From the NCBI RefSeq assembly GCF_024494685.1, contig NZ_JANHDM010000015.1, positions 1 to 64,000 of the forward strand: a stretch of DNA of 64,000 nucleotides. The letters are read 5' to 3'. The translations under genes and the position numbers were made by a program. Shown here piece after piece: positions 42,096 to 51,819 of this stretch (positions within the stretch are counted from its first letter, which is position 1; every line of letters starts with the position of its first letter). Source of the DNA: Halorubrum rubrum. GTDB lineage: Archaea; Halobacteriota; Halobacteria; Halobacteriales; Haloferacaceae. Below the pieces are notes generated by a model. The model was not told the origin of the DNA and did no database searches. It was given only the letters and a program-made list of their open reading frames with translations.

Positions 42096-43496
42096 ATGTC
42101 ATCCGATACCAATGGACTCGCGAATCGCCGGACGTTTTTGACCCTCGCCGGGAGCGGAGGGATCGTCGGGCTCTCCGGTTGCGTGAGCTTCGGCGGCGGC
42201 GAGGAGAGCGGCGGGGACGACGGGAGCGGCGACGGTTCGGGCGACGGGAGCGGGAACGGAAGCGGCGGCGACGACGGGTCGAGCGACGACGGCTCGGAAG
42301 ACGGGAGCGACGCCCCCGAGACCATCTCGCTCGGTCAACCCGCGTCGCTGAGCGGGCAGTGGGACTTCCTCCAGCCGGGGGTCTCACAGGCGACCGACGC
42401 CGCGGTCGCCCACATCAACGAGGCCGGCGGACCGCTCGACGCGGAGCTTGAAGTGATCCGGCGGGACACCGCCGTCGATCCGCAGGAGGCGCGGACCGTG
42501 ACGACACAGCTGATCGAGAACGACGGGGTGCCGGCGATCGTCGGCCTCTTCTCGAGCGAGATCAACCCGCTCTGGGACTTCCTCCAGGACTTCGAGGTCC
42601 CGATGGTCACCCCGTGGCCGGGATCGACGTTCCTCGACACCCGCGGCGGGGACAAGGGGACGCCGGAGGACCTCTCGGACGACGAGTGGATGTGGCGGAC
42701 CGTCGTCGGCGACACCGTCCACACGAGCGGGAGCGCCGTCTACGCGCTCGAGAACGACCTCGACAGGCTCGGCGTGCTCAACGGGACCACCGAGGGCGAG
42801 CGCAGCTACGTCGAGGGGTTCCTCTCCGTCTACGAGGACAACGGCGGGACGGTCGCGGAACGGGTGGAAGTCGAGATCGGATCGTCGAGCTACCAGTCGG
42901 CGCTGAGTCGACTCTTCGACGCCGACTTCGACGCGTTCCTCGTGAGCCTCCCGCTGGAGTCGGCGATCACGGCGCTCTCCGACTGGTCCGACGCGGGGTA
43001 CGGCCGCCAGCCGATCCTCTCCGACCCGCTGGCACAGCAGGACCTCGTCGACCAGGTCGGCAGCGACATCCACGGCGCGTGGGCCGGGTCGCCCGGCCAG
43101 TCGGGGCCGAGCTACGACACCTTCGAGGAGATCTACTCGGAGGAGGGCGACGCGGAGATCAACGCCTGGACGCCGCCCGCGTGGGACGCCATGCAGGTGA
43201 TCGCGCTGGCGATAGAGCGGGCGGGCGAGGCGACCCCGGAGGCGATAGAGCGCAACCTCGGTCCGGTCAGCCGTGAGGGCGGGACGGAGGTCAGCACCTT
43301 CGCCGAGGGGAAGGAGGCGCTCGCCAACGGCGAGGAGATCTCCTACCAGGGCGCGGCGACGCCCACGAACTTCACCCAGCACGGCAACGTCTTCGGGAGC
43401 GTCACGATCAGCACCGCCAGCGAAAACGGGTTCGAGGCGACGAGCGAGGTCCCGGCCGAGGACATCCGGGAGTACGTCGCCGAGGGCGAATACTGA
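42096..43496 (+). CDS. livK: Branched-chain amino acid ABC transporter substrate-binding lipoprotein (LivK-like)
   Basis: The 466-residue protein has a Tat-like N-terminus (LANRRTFLTLAGSGG) and lipobox GLSGC, then a ~50-residue Gly/Ser/Asp spacer and a type-1 binding protein body (ISLGQPASLSGQWDFLQPGV, VARTVTTQLIEND-type region, DAFLVSLPLESAITALSDWS). ATG 42096 places the signal correctly; the frame upstream is non-coding. It is the first gene of livKHMGF, with five bases between its stop and livH. The family binds branched-chain or other neutral amino acids, amides or urea; the exact ligand is unknown. Confidence 0.93.
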   Translation: MSSDTNGLANRRTFLTLAGSGGIVGLSGCVSFGGGEESGGDDGSGDGSGDGSGNGSGGDDGSSDDGSEDGSDAPETISLGQPASLSGQWDFLQPGVSQATDAAVAHINEAGGPLDAELEVIRRDTAVDPQEARTVTTQLIENDGVPAIVGLFSSEINPLWDFLQDFEVPMVTPWPGSTFLDTRGGDKGTPEDLSDDEWMWRTVVGDTVHTSGSAVYALENDLDRLGVLNGTTEGERSYVEGFLSVYEDNGGTVAERVEVEIGSSSYQSALSRLFDADFDAFLVSLPLESAITALSDWSDAGYGRQPILSDPLAQQDLVDQVGSDIHGAWAGSPGQSGPSYDTFEEIYSEEGDAEINAWTPPAWDAMQVIALAIERAGEATPEAIERNLGPVSREGGTEVSTFAEGKEALANGEEISYQGAATPTNFTQHGNVFGSVTISTASENGFEATSEVPAEDIREYVAEGEY

Positions 43497-43501
43497 TCCC
43501 G

Positions 43502-44416
43502 ATGGGCTTGCTTCAGGAAGCCATCTTCGGGATCGTCACGGGGTCGTACATCGCGATCGCCGCGATCGGGTTCACGCTCATCTACGGGATCGTGAACATG
43601 ATCAACTTCGCGTACGGGGAGTACCTCACGCTCGGGGCGTTCGTCGGCTTCTTCGCCGCGAGCGCGATCCCCGTCCCGCTGCCGGTCGCGATCGTCGTCG
43701 CGATGGTCGGCGGCGGCGTCATCAGCATCGTGCTCGCTCGAGGGTTTTTCACCCCGATCAACCACACGGGGCCGGTGCCATTGCTGTTGACCTCGATCGG
43801 GCTCGGGATCGCCATCCGTAACGCGATCCGCCTCTTCGGCGGCCGGAGCGCCCGCTACATCGAGACCGAGACGACGACGTTCCGGGTCGACGCGGTTCCC
43901 GACGTGTCGATCGGCTCCGTCGACCTGCTCGGCGGCTTCTTCGTCACCTCCGAGCACCTGATCGTGTTCGGCTCCGCCGTCGCGGTCTTTCTCGCCATCC
44001 ACGCGCTCTTGACTCGAACCGACGTGGGGATCGCGATGCGGGCGATGGGCGACGACGAGAGTCTGGCGCGCGTCCGCGGCATCGACACCCAGCTGATCCG
44101 CGACAGCGTCTGGGTGCTGGCGGGCGTCCTCGCCGGACTCGCCGGCGTGCTCATGGCGATCCAGACGAACGTCAGCTCCACCACGGGGTTCAGCCACATC
44201 CTCCAGATACTCTCGGCCGCGATCCTCGGCGGGGCCGGCAGCCCGTACGGGGCGATCATCGGCGCGTACGTCATCGGACTCGCGCTCGCGATCTCGACGG
44301 CGTTCCTGCCGTCGTCGATGACCGGCCTCTCCTCGGCGGTCGCGTTCGCGATCCTGATCGCCGTGCTGCTGGTCAAACCGAGCGGGATCGCCGGAACGGA
44401 GGTGCGCGAGGCGTGA
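43502..44416 (+). CDS. livH: Branched-chain amino acid ABC transporter permease (LivH-like)
   Basis: The 304-residue permease with eight or more TM segments starts GLLQEAIFGIVTGSYIAIAA, with the family signature TLIYGIVNMINFAYGEYLTL and the ATPase-contacting region RAMGDDESLARVRGIDTQLI. ATG 43502 follows livK at once, and its stop overlaps livM by four bases (GTGA). It forms the translocation pore with LivM. Confidence 0.95.
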   Translation: MGLLQEAIFGIVTGSYIAIAAIGFTLIYGIVNMINFAYGEYLTLGAFVGFFAASAIPVPLPVAIVVAMVGGGVISIVLARGFFTPINHTGPVPLLLTSIGLGIAIRNAIRLFGGRSARYIETETTTFRVDAVPDVSIGSVDLLGGFFVTSEHLIVFGSAVAVFLAIHALLTRTDVGIAMRAMGDDESLARVRGIDTQLIRDSVWVLAGVLAGLAGVLMAIQTNVSSTTGFSHILQILSAAILGGAGSPYGAIIGAYVIGLALAISTAFLPSSMTGLSSAVAFAILIAVLLVKPSGIAGTEVREA

Positions 44417-45456
44417 GCGCTCTCGACCGCCTCCCGTCCGGACGCGGCGATCGGGCCCTGATCGCCGGGGTGGCCTGCCTGTTCGTCGGCGGGCTGTTCG
44501 CGTTGACGCCGCTTCAGGCGAGCCTGCCCAGCGCGCTGTACGTCTTCGTCGAGGTCGGGATCACCTTCGTGATCTACGGCATGCTCGTGCTGGGGCTCGA
44601 CCTCCAGTACGGTCACACCGGCCTGGTCAACTTCGGGCACGTGGTCTTCTTCGCGGTCGGCGCGTACGCGACCGCGATGCTGGCCGCACAGGACAGCTTC
44701 TCGGGGATCGCGTTGGGGTATCCGTGGCCGCTCGCGCTCCTGGTCGGCGTGATCGCGGCCGCGCTCCTCGGTCTCGTCGTGAGCGCCACCTCGATCCGGC
44801 TCCGCGACGACTTCCTCGCGATCGTCACGCTCGCGACCGCCGAGATCTTCCACTCGATCTTCGTCAACTTCGAGGGAGTCTTCGGCGGCAACGTCGGGAT
44901 CCTCGGCGTGCCGCGGCCGATCGCCGCGCTCGTCGGCGACGCCGACACGCGGCTGATCGCGACGATCCTCGTGATCGGGGGGATCACCCTGATCACGCTC
45001 GCGGCCGTCACCCGGCTCACCGACGCGCCGTACGGGCGCGTGCTCCGGGCGATCCGGGCCGACGAGCTCGTGACCCGCTCGGTCGGCAAGTCCACGATCG
45101 TCTACAAGACGCAGGCGTTCGTCTACGGCGCGGCGCTGGCCGGACTCGCCGGCGGGCTGTTCGCGCTGTACAACGGCGCGGTCGCGCCCGGCTTCTTCAC
45201 CATCCAGGTGACGGTCACGATCTGGATCGGGATGCTGCTCGGCGGCGCGGCGAACCACCGGGCGGTGCTCGCCGGGCTGGCGATCATCATGGGACTGCGG
45301 CTCGTCTCCCGGTTCGGGCTGAGCGTGACGCCGGTCTCCGGCGACGTGTTCGCCGCCTTCCGGCTCGTCGTCGTCGGCCTGATACTGATCGCGGTGATCC
45401 GGTTCCGCCCCGCGGGGATCTGGGGCGACCCGCAGGAGCTGGGGGTGGACCAATGA
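44413..45456 (+). CDS. livM: Branched-chain amino acid ABC transporter permease (LivM-like)
   Basis: The 347-residue second permease subunit starts at GTG 44413, overlapping livH. Motifs: LGLDLQYGHTGLVNFGHVVF (family signature), RLRDDFLAIVTLATAEIFHS, GRVLRAIRADELVTRSVGKS (ATPase contact) and a C-terminal FRPAGIWGDP. Its stop overlaps the livG start (ATGA). Confidence 0.95.
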   Translation: MSALDRLPSGRGDRALIAGVACLFVGGLFALTPLQASLPSALYVFVEVGITFVIYGMLVLGLDLQYGHTGLVNFGHVVFFAVGAYATAMLAAQDSFSGIALGYPWPLALLVGVIAAALLGLVVSATSIRLRDDFLAIVTLATAEIFHSIFVNFEGVFGGNVGILGVPRPIAALVGDADTRLIATILVIGGITLITLAAVTRLTDAPYGRVLRAIRADELVTRSVGKSTIVYKTQAFVYGAALAGLAGGLFALYNGAVAPGFFTIQVTVTIWIGMLLGGAANHRAVLAGLAIIMGLRLVSRFGLSVTPVSGDVFAAFRLVVVGLILIAVIRFRPAGIWGDPQELGVDQ

Positions 45457-46217
45457 GCCTCCTCTCCGCGGAGGGGCTCGTCAAGGACTTCGGCGGCCTG
45501 CGCGCGATAGACGACCTCTCCGTCTCGATCGACGAGGGGGAACTCGTCGGCGTGATGGGACCGAACGGCGCGGGCAAATCGACGTTCTTCAACTGCGTCA
45601 GCGGCGTCATCCCCCCGGACGACGGGACCGTCACTCTCGACGGGACCGACGTGACGGGCGACCCGCCCGAGTCGCTGGCACACCGCGGACTGGTACGGAC
45701 CTTCCAGAACACCCGCGAGCTGGAGACGATGACCGTCCGCGACAACGTCCGGCTCGCCGCGCCCGACCAGCCGGGCGAACGGACGCTCCCCGCCCTCGTC
45801 CGGAGCGGATCGATGCGGGAACACGAGGAAACGGTCAGAGAGCGGGCCGAGGAGTTGATCGAGACGTTCGAGCTGGACCACCTCGCCGACGAGTACAGCA
45901 GCAACCTCTCGGGCGGCCAGCGGAAGCTGCTCGAGCTCGCGCGAACGCTGATGCTCGACCCCGAGGTGCTCATGCTCGACGAGCCGTTCGCCGGGGTCAA
46001 TCCGACGCTGACCGGCGAGATCGCGGACCACATCCGCGACCTCAACGCGGACGGAATGACGGTCGTGATCATCGAACACGAGCTCGAGACGCTGACCGAG
46101 CTCGTCGATCGACTGATCGTCCTCCGGCAGGGACGGCTGCTCGTCGAGGGCGAGCCGGAGGCGGTGCTCGAGGACGAGCGCGTCATCGAGGCGTACCTCG
46201 GGGGTGACGCCGAATGA
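45453..46217 (+). CDS. livG: Branched-chain amino acid ABC transporter ATPase (LivG-like)
   Basis: The 254-residue ATPase has GPNGAGKST (Walker A), LSGGQRKLLELARTL (signature), VLMLDEPFAGVNP (Walker B) and IEHELETL (switch His), with the LivG-type insert RTFQNTRELETMTVRDNV. ATG 45453 overlaps livM; the stop overlaps livF (ATGA). It powers uptake together with LivF. Confidence 0.96.
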   Translation: MSLLSAEGLVKDFGGLRAIDDLSVSIDEGELVGVMGPNGAGKSTFFNCVSGVIPPDDGTVTLDGTDVTGDPPESLAHRGLVRTFQNTRELETMTVRDNVRLAAPDQPGERTLPALVRSGSMREHEETVRERAEELIETFELDHLADEYSSNLSGGQRKLLELARTLMLDPEVLMLDEPFAGVNPTLTGEIADHIRDLNADGMTVVIIEHELETLTELVDRLIVLRQGRLLVEGEPEAVLEDERVIEAYLGGDAE

Positions 46218-46918
46218 GCCTGCTCGAGGTGATCGACCTCGACGCGGGCTACGGCGACCTCCGGGTGCTCTCCGGGGTCGACATCCGCGTCGACGACGGG
46301 GAGTACGTCACGATCGTCGGCCCCAACGGCGCGGGGAAGTCGACGGTGATGAAGGCGATCGTCGGGATCGCGACGTGTCAGGGCGGGGCCATCGAGTACC
46401 GCGGGACCGACATCGCCGGGATGGCCCCCGAGGAGGTCGTCCGCGAGCGGATCGGCTACGTCCCCCAGTCGGAGAACGTCTTCCCGACGCTGACCGTCGA
46501 GGAGAACCTCAGAATCGGCGCGTACGTGCTCGACGAGGTGCCGGAAGACCGGAAGCGGGACGTGTACGACCGGTTCCCGGCGCTCGCCGACCGGACGGAC
46601 GAGAACGCTGGCTCGCTGTCGGGCGGCCAACAGCAGATGCTCGCGATGGGGTGCGCGCTGATGCTCGATCCCGACGTGCTGCTCTTGGACGAGCCGAGCG
46701 CCGGCCTCGCGCCCGACCTCGTCGACGACATGTTCGACCGGGTCGACGAGATCAACGACGCCGGTACCACGGTCCTGATGGTCGAACAGAACGCCAAGGA
46801 GGCGCTCAGACGCTGTGACCGCGGCTACGTGCTCGCCAACGGCGAGAACCGCTACGAGGACGAGGGCGACGCCCTCCTCGGCGACGAGGAGGTCCGCCGG
46901 GAGTTCCTCGGCGGATAG
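46214..46918 (+). CDS. livF: Branched-chain amino acid ABC transporter ATPase (LivF-like)
   Basis: The 234-residue second ATPase has GPNGAGKST, the LivF-type IGYVPQSENVFPTLTVEENL, signature LSGGQQQMLAMGCAL, VLLLDEPSAGLAP and MVEQNAKEAL. The signature has GCAL where ARAL is usual, a mild change. It is the last gene of the operon; a T-rich GTTTTC follows its stop within 15 bases and may end the transcript. Confidence 0.96.
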   Translation: MSLLEVIDLDAGYGDLRVLSGVDIRVDDGEYVTIVGPNGAGKSTVMKAIVGIATCQGGAIEYRGTDIAGMAPEEVVRERIGYVPQSENVFPTLTVEENLRIGAYVLDEVPEDRKRDVYDRFPALADRTDENAGSLSGGQQQMLAMGCALMLDPDVLLLDEPSAGLAPDLVDDMFDRVDEINDAGTTVLMVEQNAKEALRRCDRGYVLANGENRYEDEGDALLGDEEVRREFLGG

Positions 46919-47300
46919 GCTCCAATCGTTTTCTCGTCGGGTTCCCTCCGTTCGCTGCGTTCGCTTCGGGAACCACTCCTCGAAATCCTCGGAGGAGAAA
47001 CGCCGGCTCCGCCGTCCTCGACGGCTCCGTCGGTGGACGGCTCGTGGTTCGAAACGGCGACGCCGTTTCGTCATCGCCGGAGGTCCCCGACTTCCGGCTA
47101 ACAGCCGGAGTTCCGCGGACTCTGGTCACGGCATCGGAACGCTCTGTGCTCTGACGACATCGCGAACGACCTCCGGCCTCTCGAACGACTCCGCTCGCGG
47201 ATGTGTACGGGACGGATCGTTCAACGTGGGGTAGTTGACTTCGAGGTGGACAGGCCGAACCATCTGCTACCATGTGACGCGAATCGACCGTCCCGGACGA
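46919..47300. other. Gene-poor interval after the Liv operon
   Basis: 382 bp with no supported gene. It contains G+C-rich self-complementary patches (CTCGAAATCCTCGGAGG near 46978; CCGGCTAACAGCCGG near 47095) and repeated CGTTCG/CGGCTCCG words of the type common between haloarchaeal genes. Open frames on both strands look like noise. No transposase or RNA gene recognised. Confidence 0.5.
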
Positions 47301-47531
47301 TCAGATCTCGCCCCCAGCACCACCCTCACCGCCGAACAGGAACAGAAACACGACACTAAGCCCGATCGCCAGCGCGAAAAGCGGATGGTGTAGTGCGCGG
47401 TCGATCAACGGCGAGACCACCTGATCCATCGCCTGTTGAACGGTGTACGGGGAAACGTAGAGGAGCGCACCGCCGACGACACCGAACGAGGCGAGACTCA
47501 GGAGGATCTCTAACGGACCGTTCATCTCCAT
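47301..47531 (-). CDS. Small membrane protein
   Basis: The 76-residue protein from ATG 47531 (MEMNGPLEIL) has an N-terminal TM segment (LASFGVVGGALLYVSPYTV), a polar amphipathic middle (QQAMDQVVSPLIDRALHH) and a second TM segment (ALAIGLSVVFLFLFG), ending in a Gly-rich tail. The region around it is A+T-richer than the neighbours, with TTAAAATTCTTCC about 30 bases upstream as a possible promoter. No family recognised. Confidence 0.55.
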   Translation of the reverse strand: MEMNGPLEILLSLASFGVVGGALLYVSPYTVQQAMDQVVSPLIDRALHHPLFALAIGLSVVFLFLFGGEGGAGGEI

Positions 47532-47673
47532 GGTGAATCGGTGTTGAGAATCTGAGTCCTGGCTTAAAATTCTTCCCCTCAAAGCGGGCCTGACTAGGAG
47601 AGAGCACGTAGGACGGGTGAACGGGCGAACTCAGCACCCGTGACTGCCCGTCGTTCACCCTCGCTCCGATGAA

Positions 47674-48759
47674 TTAGAACTCGGTGACGACCTCGACGCC
47701 CCGCACGTCGTACTGGTCCATCGCGGCGAGCCGGTCCGAAACCTCCGGTAACGCCAACTCCCGCGTCACGAGCGCGCCGGGGTCGATGTCGGTCGCCTCG
47801 ACGAGCGCGAAGAGGTCGTCGTAGTTGGTCGGCGGCATCCCCCGTGCGCCGAGAAACGACACCTCCCAGCGGGTCATCCAGTCCGTCGGCAGCGACACCT
47901 CGCCGCGCTCGGCCTCCGTGGTCAGTCCGACCTGGACGTGGGTCCCGCGGGGTCGGACCGAATGGACGGAGTTGCGACAGGTCTCCGCGATCCCCAGCGC
48001 GTCGACCGAGACGTCGACGCCGCCGTCGGTGAGCGAGCGGACCCGCTCGGGAACGGACGCGGCCGAGTCCGGATCGGCCGCCTCTCCCTCGCCCGCCAGC
48101 ACCGTCTCCGCCGCACCGAGGTCCGCGGCCCGCGAGAGCGCGTCGTCGTCGACGTCGACCGCGACGACGCGCCCGCCGACCGCGGCCGCGATCTGGACCG
48201 CCGAGAGCCCGACGCCGCCGCAGCCGTGGACGGCCACCCGGTCGCCGCCGGAGATCCCGGCGCGCTCGAGAAGCGCGTGGTAGGCGGTCATGTACCGGCA
48301 GCCGAGCGCCGCGGCGTCGCGGGCGGGCAGCCACGACGGACGTTCGACGAGGTTGTAGTCTGCGCGAGGGACCGCCACCCGCTCGGCGAACGCGCCGGGC
48401 GCGTCGGGCTCGAAGCCGAGGGCGTCCCCGTCCGCACAGACGTTGCCGTGGCCGCGCCGGCAGTTCGGGCACGTCCCGTCGCCGAGCGAGAAGGGCACCA
48501 CGACGCGGTCACCGGAGGCGAACCGATCGACCGCGTCGCCGACGGCGACGACCTCGCCGGCGGGCTCGTGGCCGAGCACCTGGCCGCGCGGGACCCGGTC
48601 GTCGGCCCACTCGCCGTGGCCCTTCCAGGCGTGCCAGTCGCTCCGACAGACCCCGCAGGCGTCGACGCGGACGACCGCGTCGTCCGGCCCCGGCTCCGGT
48701 TCGGGCAGGTCTCGGATCGCCAACTCCTCGCCGTACTCGCGAAGGACGGCCGCGCGCAT
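47674..48759 (-). CDS. Zinc-dependent alcohol dehydrogenase (MDR family)
   Basis: The 361-residue medium-chain dehydrogenase has the catalytic Zn ligand Cys in VDACGVCRSDWHAW, GHEPAGEVVAVGD (His-Glu), structural Zn lobe CPNCRRGHGNVC (three Cys visible plus one His), and the NAD fold HGCGGVGLSAVQIAAAVGGRVVAVDVDD. It oxidises alcohols or reduces aldehydes. ATG 48759 is chosen; the frame extends 72 codons upstream into the divergent promoter region. It shares that region with the histidine kinase gene. Confidence 0.93.
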   Translation of the reverse strand: MRAAVLREYGEELAIRDLPEPEPGPDDAVVRVDACGVCRSDWHAWKGHGEWADDRVPRGQVLGHEPAGEVVAVGDAVDRFASGDRVVVPFSLGDGTCPNCRRGHGNVCADGDALGFEPDAPGAFAERVAVPRADYNLVERPSWLPARDAAALGCRYMTAYHALLERAGISGGDRVAVHGCGGVGLSAVQIAAAVGGRVVAVDVDDDALSRAADLGAAETVLAGEGEAADPDSAASVPERVRSLTDGGVDVSVDALGIAETCRNSVHSVRPRGTHVQVGLTTEAERGEVSLPTDWMTRWEVSFLGARGMPPTNYDDLFALVEATDIDPGALVTRELALPEVSDRLAAMDQYDVRGVEVVTEF

Positions 48760-49024
48760 GGTGGGCGGTCGTCGTCCGTCGTCATACGTGTTGTGCCCGA
48801 CGCCGCGACCGATCTCGGCCGCCGGGTCGCTCCCGTCCCCGCGGTCGGTCGAGCCTCCCACCCGGAAATGGTCCGTTTCCGGATACGAGAGTACACCTAA
48901 TTCGGTCTCCACCGTTATTTCACCGTCAGTATCGTTAATTCGCCGTCTCACGGAGTTGATGTCTCCGTCAGACAAATGTTATTCAGATAAGATTTATGAC
49001 GGTTCCCGCTCGATTCCCCCACGT

Positions 49025-50161
49025 ATGTCGTCGAGAGCCGATCCGCGGCCGGGAGTCGCCTATCGACGACCGGGCGGTGATCCCGATCGGCTCGAACTCG
49101 ACTCCCTCGGCGACCCGAGGCTTCCGGTCGCGGACCGCTCACACGAGGCGTGGCTCGACGCCGTCCACCCGGAGGACCGCGCCCGGCTCCGCGAGGAACT
49201 CGCGACCGGCGACGCCGACGTCGCCTACCGGATCGTTCGGGACGACGACCTCACCTGGGTCCACGAACACGGCCGGCGTACCGAGGCGGGGGACGTGATC
49301 GGCTACCTGCTCCCCGCGTACGATCGGATCGAGCGACAGCGTCGGCTCGAACAGCAGCGAGAGCGGCTCGAGGAGTTCGCGAGCGTCGTCAGCCACGACC
49401 TCCGGAACCCGCTCTCGGTCGCGGTCGGCAACCTCGAGTTGGCTCGCGAGTTCGGCGACGGCGACGCGATCGAACGGATCGATCGCGCCCACGACGCGTT
49501 GGACCGGATGGACGAACTCATCTCGGACCTCCTCTCTCTCGCCCGCGAGGGGCGCTCGGTCGAGTCGACCGCCGAGACCGACCTCGGCGTCGTCGTCGAC
49601 CGAGCGTGGGCCACGGTCGGGCGGACGCCGAACGCGGAGCTGGTCGTCGAGGGGCCGCTTCCGCGGATCGACTGTGACCACGATCGGCTTCGACAGGCCC
49701 TCGAGAACCTGTTTCGGAACGCGATCGAACACGGCTCGGACGCCGAACTCGCCGAGGACGCGACGCCGGTCGGCGCGGACGCGGCCGACGACGGTGAGGT
49801 CGGTTCCGACGGCGTGCGCGTCTTCGTCGGCCGAACCGACGACGGGTTCTACGTCGCCGACGACGGGCCGGGGATCCCGCCGGAAGAGCGCGAGGAGGTG
49901 TTCGAGCCCGGCCACACGACCGCCGAGGAGGGGACGGGCTTCGGACTCGCGATCGTCGAGCGGATCGTCGAGGCACACGAGTGGACCGTCTCCGCGACCG
50001 AGGGTCGCGACGGCGGCGCCCGCTTCGAATTCGCCGGCGTCGAAACACGCGGAGAGACGGAAGAGACCACGTGCGACGAGGCCGCGGGGGACGAGTTCGC
50101 GGACGACGGGACCGCGGGCGGAACGACGGTCGGCGGTGCGGATTCTCGCTCCACCGAGTGA
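49025..50161 (+). CDS. Soluble sensor histidine kinase
   Basis: The 378-residue protein has an N-terminal PAS-like region (~residues 25-95: HEAWLDAVHPEDRARLREEL, VAYRIVRDDDLTWVHEHGRR), a short coiled coil, and a dimerisation/phosphoacceptor helix with the H-box ASVVSHDLRNPLSVAVGNLE. The HATPase domain has an N-box NLFRNAIEHG, G1 DDGPGIP and G2 GTGFGLAIV. There are no TM segments, so it senses an internal cue. No response regulator is adjacent (orphan kinase), which is common in haloarchaea. ATG 49025 follows an A+T-rich promoter-like stretch (CAGATAAGATTTATGACGG). Confidence 0.9.
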   Translation: MSSRADPRPGVAYRRPGGDPDRLELDSLGDPRLPVADRSHEAWLDAVHPEDRARLREELATGDADVAYRIVRDDDLTWVHEHGRRTEAGDVIGYLLPAYDRIERQRRLEQQRERLEEFASVVSHDLRNPLSVAVGNLELAREFGDGDAIERIDRAHDALDRMDELISDLLSLAREGRSVESTAETDLGVVVDRAWATVGRTPNAELVVEGPLPRIDCDHDRLRQALENLFRNAIEHGSDAELAEDATPVGADAADDGEVGSDGVRVFVGRTDDGFYVADDGPGIPPEEREEVFEPGHTTAEEGTGFGLAIVERIVEAHEWTVSATEGRDGGARFEFAGVETRGETEETTCDEAAGDEFADDGTAGGTTVGGADSRSTE

Positions 50162-50206
50162 GCGGGCCGCGACGTGCCCGGCCCGGACGAAGTCGCTCAG
50201 TCCCGA

Positions 50207-51709
50207 CTAGACGAAGTCGTTCAGTCCCGACTGGCCGTCGTCGCCGGCGTCGTCCCCGTGGGCGTCGTCGCCGTCGACCGGTCCGTCGCCGTCCGCCGTC
50301 CCGTCGGAGTCGCCCCCGGCGTCGCGTCCCGCGGGGTCGGGGTCGGCATCGTCGCTCGCGTCGGACGGATCGCGTACACGCCCGGTCCCGCCGGCGAACG
50401 CGCCGTCGGCGTGGTCGGCCATGCGCTCCTCGCGACGTTCCTGTGCGTCCTCGACGATCGATTCCACCTTGTTCGTCGACTCCCCGGAGCCGGTGACGAA
50501 CGCCACGCCGGCCTCGTCGAGGTCGTAGGCGGCCGCCATCGCCACGGTGAGCTCGCGGGGCTTACAGTGGTGGGTGATCGCGGCGAGGAACGGGAGGACC
50601 TCCCGGCGAGCGGTCGCGACGCTACAGCCGCTCGCCTCGGCGATCCGGCCGACCACCTCGTCCGCGGTCGAATCGGAGGAGGGCCAGAACTGCGGCCGGC
50701 CGTATCGGGTCCAGCCGCCCTTGGTTCCGTCGCGGGCGGCGGCGACGCCCGCGGCCGCGTTGTCGGTGGCGTACCGCCAGTAGGTGTAGTTCTGCGTGGC
50801 GCGCACGCGCCCCAGCCAGACGTCCGCGTTCGCGAGGAAGTCGTACGCGCGCGTCGCCTCCCCCGCGTCGTACACGGAGAGCACGTTGTCCTCGATCCAC
50901 TTCGTGAGGTCGTCGGGCGTCTCGTCGACCGCGTACGCCGACCGGAGCGACTCCTCGGCCGACTCCTCCTTGAGGACCGCGTCGAGGAACGGGAAGATCC
51001 CCATCGCCTTGTCGCGGTCGGCGGTGACGACGTCCTCGACCGCGATCGAGGACCGACCCTCGCAGGCGGCCTGGAGGTCGTTTATCGCCCCCCGAAGGTC
51101 GCCGCGGTTGCGTTCGGCGATCCGCTGGAGCGCGTCCGACTCGAACTCGATCCCCTCCTTTCGGCAGACGTCGCGCAGGACGGGGACGATGGAGCGCGCG
51201 GAGACGTCGCGGAACTCGATCTCCTGACACGCGTTCCGCAGCCCGCGGGAGATGTCGTAGAACTCGTTGGCGATGAGCACGATGGGCTGGCCCGACTCCT
51301 TGACCAGCTTCGTGATCGCGGATGCCCCACCCCGATCGTAGTTGCCGTGGATGTTGTCGGCCTCGTCGACGATCACGAGCTGTCTGGAGGCGGTGTCGCC
51401 GCCGCTCGCGCCGCCGCCGGCCGCGCTCCCGCCGAGGGTGGCGTTTCGGGCCGCGCGCCCGGCGAACCGCTCTATCACGTCGGCGGTGCGCTGGTCGGAG
51501 GCGTTCAGCTCCACCGTCTCCCAGCCCATGTCGTTCGCCAGGGCGTGTGCGGCGCTCGTCTTCCCGACGCCGGGGCTCCCGTGGAGGATGACGGCCTCGC
51601 GGTGGTCGTCCCACGAGCGCGCCCACTGCGCGAACGCGTCGCGGGCCTTGTCGTTGCCGCGGACCTCCGAGAGCGTGCTCGGGCGGTACCGCTCGGTCCA
51701 ATCGGCCAT
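50207..51709 (-). CDS. rfcL: Replication factor C large subunit
   Basis: This clamp-loader large subunit loads PCNA at primer ends. The 500-residue protein begins WTERYRPSTLSEVRGNDKAR, with Walker A HGSPGVGKTS, Walker B LVIVDEADNI, an RFC collar domain (~residues 200-350) and a long acidic C-terminal tail rich in Asp/Gly. The last residues QSGLNDFV fit a PCNA-interacting PIP box (QxxLxxF). This is the normal haloarchaeal length. The acidic insertion of ~80 residues before the PIP box is typical of haloarchaea. Confidence 0.96.
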   Translation of the reverse strand: MADWTERYRPSTLSEVRGNDKARDAFAQWARSWDDHREAVILHGSPGVGKTSAAHALANDMGWETVELNASDQRTADVIERFAGRAARNATLGGSAAGGGASGGDTASRQLVIVDEADNIHGNYDRGGASAITKLVKESGQPIVLIANEFYDISRGLRNACQEIEFRDVSARSIVPVLRDVCRKEGIEFESDALQRIAERNRGDLRGAINDLQAACEGRSSIAVEDVVTADRDKAMGIFPFLDAVLKEESAEESLRSAYAVDETPDDLTKWIEDNVLSVYDAGEATRAYDFLANADVWLGRVRATQNYTYWRYATDNAAAGVAAARDGTKGGWTRYGRPQFWPSSDSTADEVVGRIAEASGCSVATARREVLPFLAAITHHCKPRELTVAMAAAYDLDEAGVAFVTGSGESTNKVESIVEDAQERREERMADHADGAFAGGTGRVRDPSDASDDADPDPAGRDAGGDSDGTADGDGPVDGDDAHGDDAGDDGQSGLNDFV

Positions 51710-51819
51710 TACCGGTGGGAGGCGCGAGCGCCGTTTAGTGGTTGCGGAGCGTTACTCCTCGTCGACGTTCCTCGGATCGAACCGCGACGTGGAACGCTCC
51801 TCGGAGGTCTCCCGTGCGT

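Noticed and set aside
46919-47300. Insertion sequence remnant or small RNA
   Set aside because: Several short palindromes but no transposase fragment, terminal repeats, or promoter-terminator pair that I can point to.
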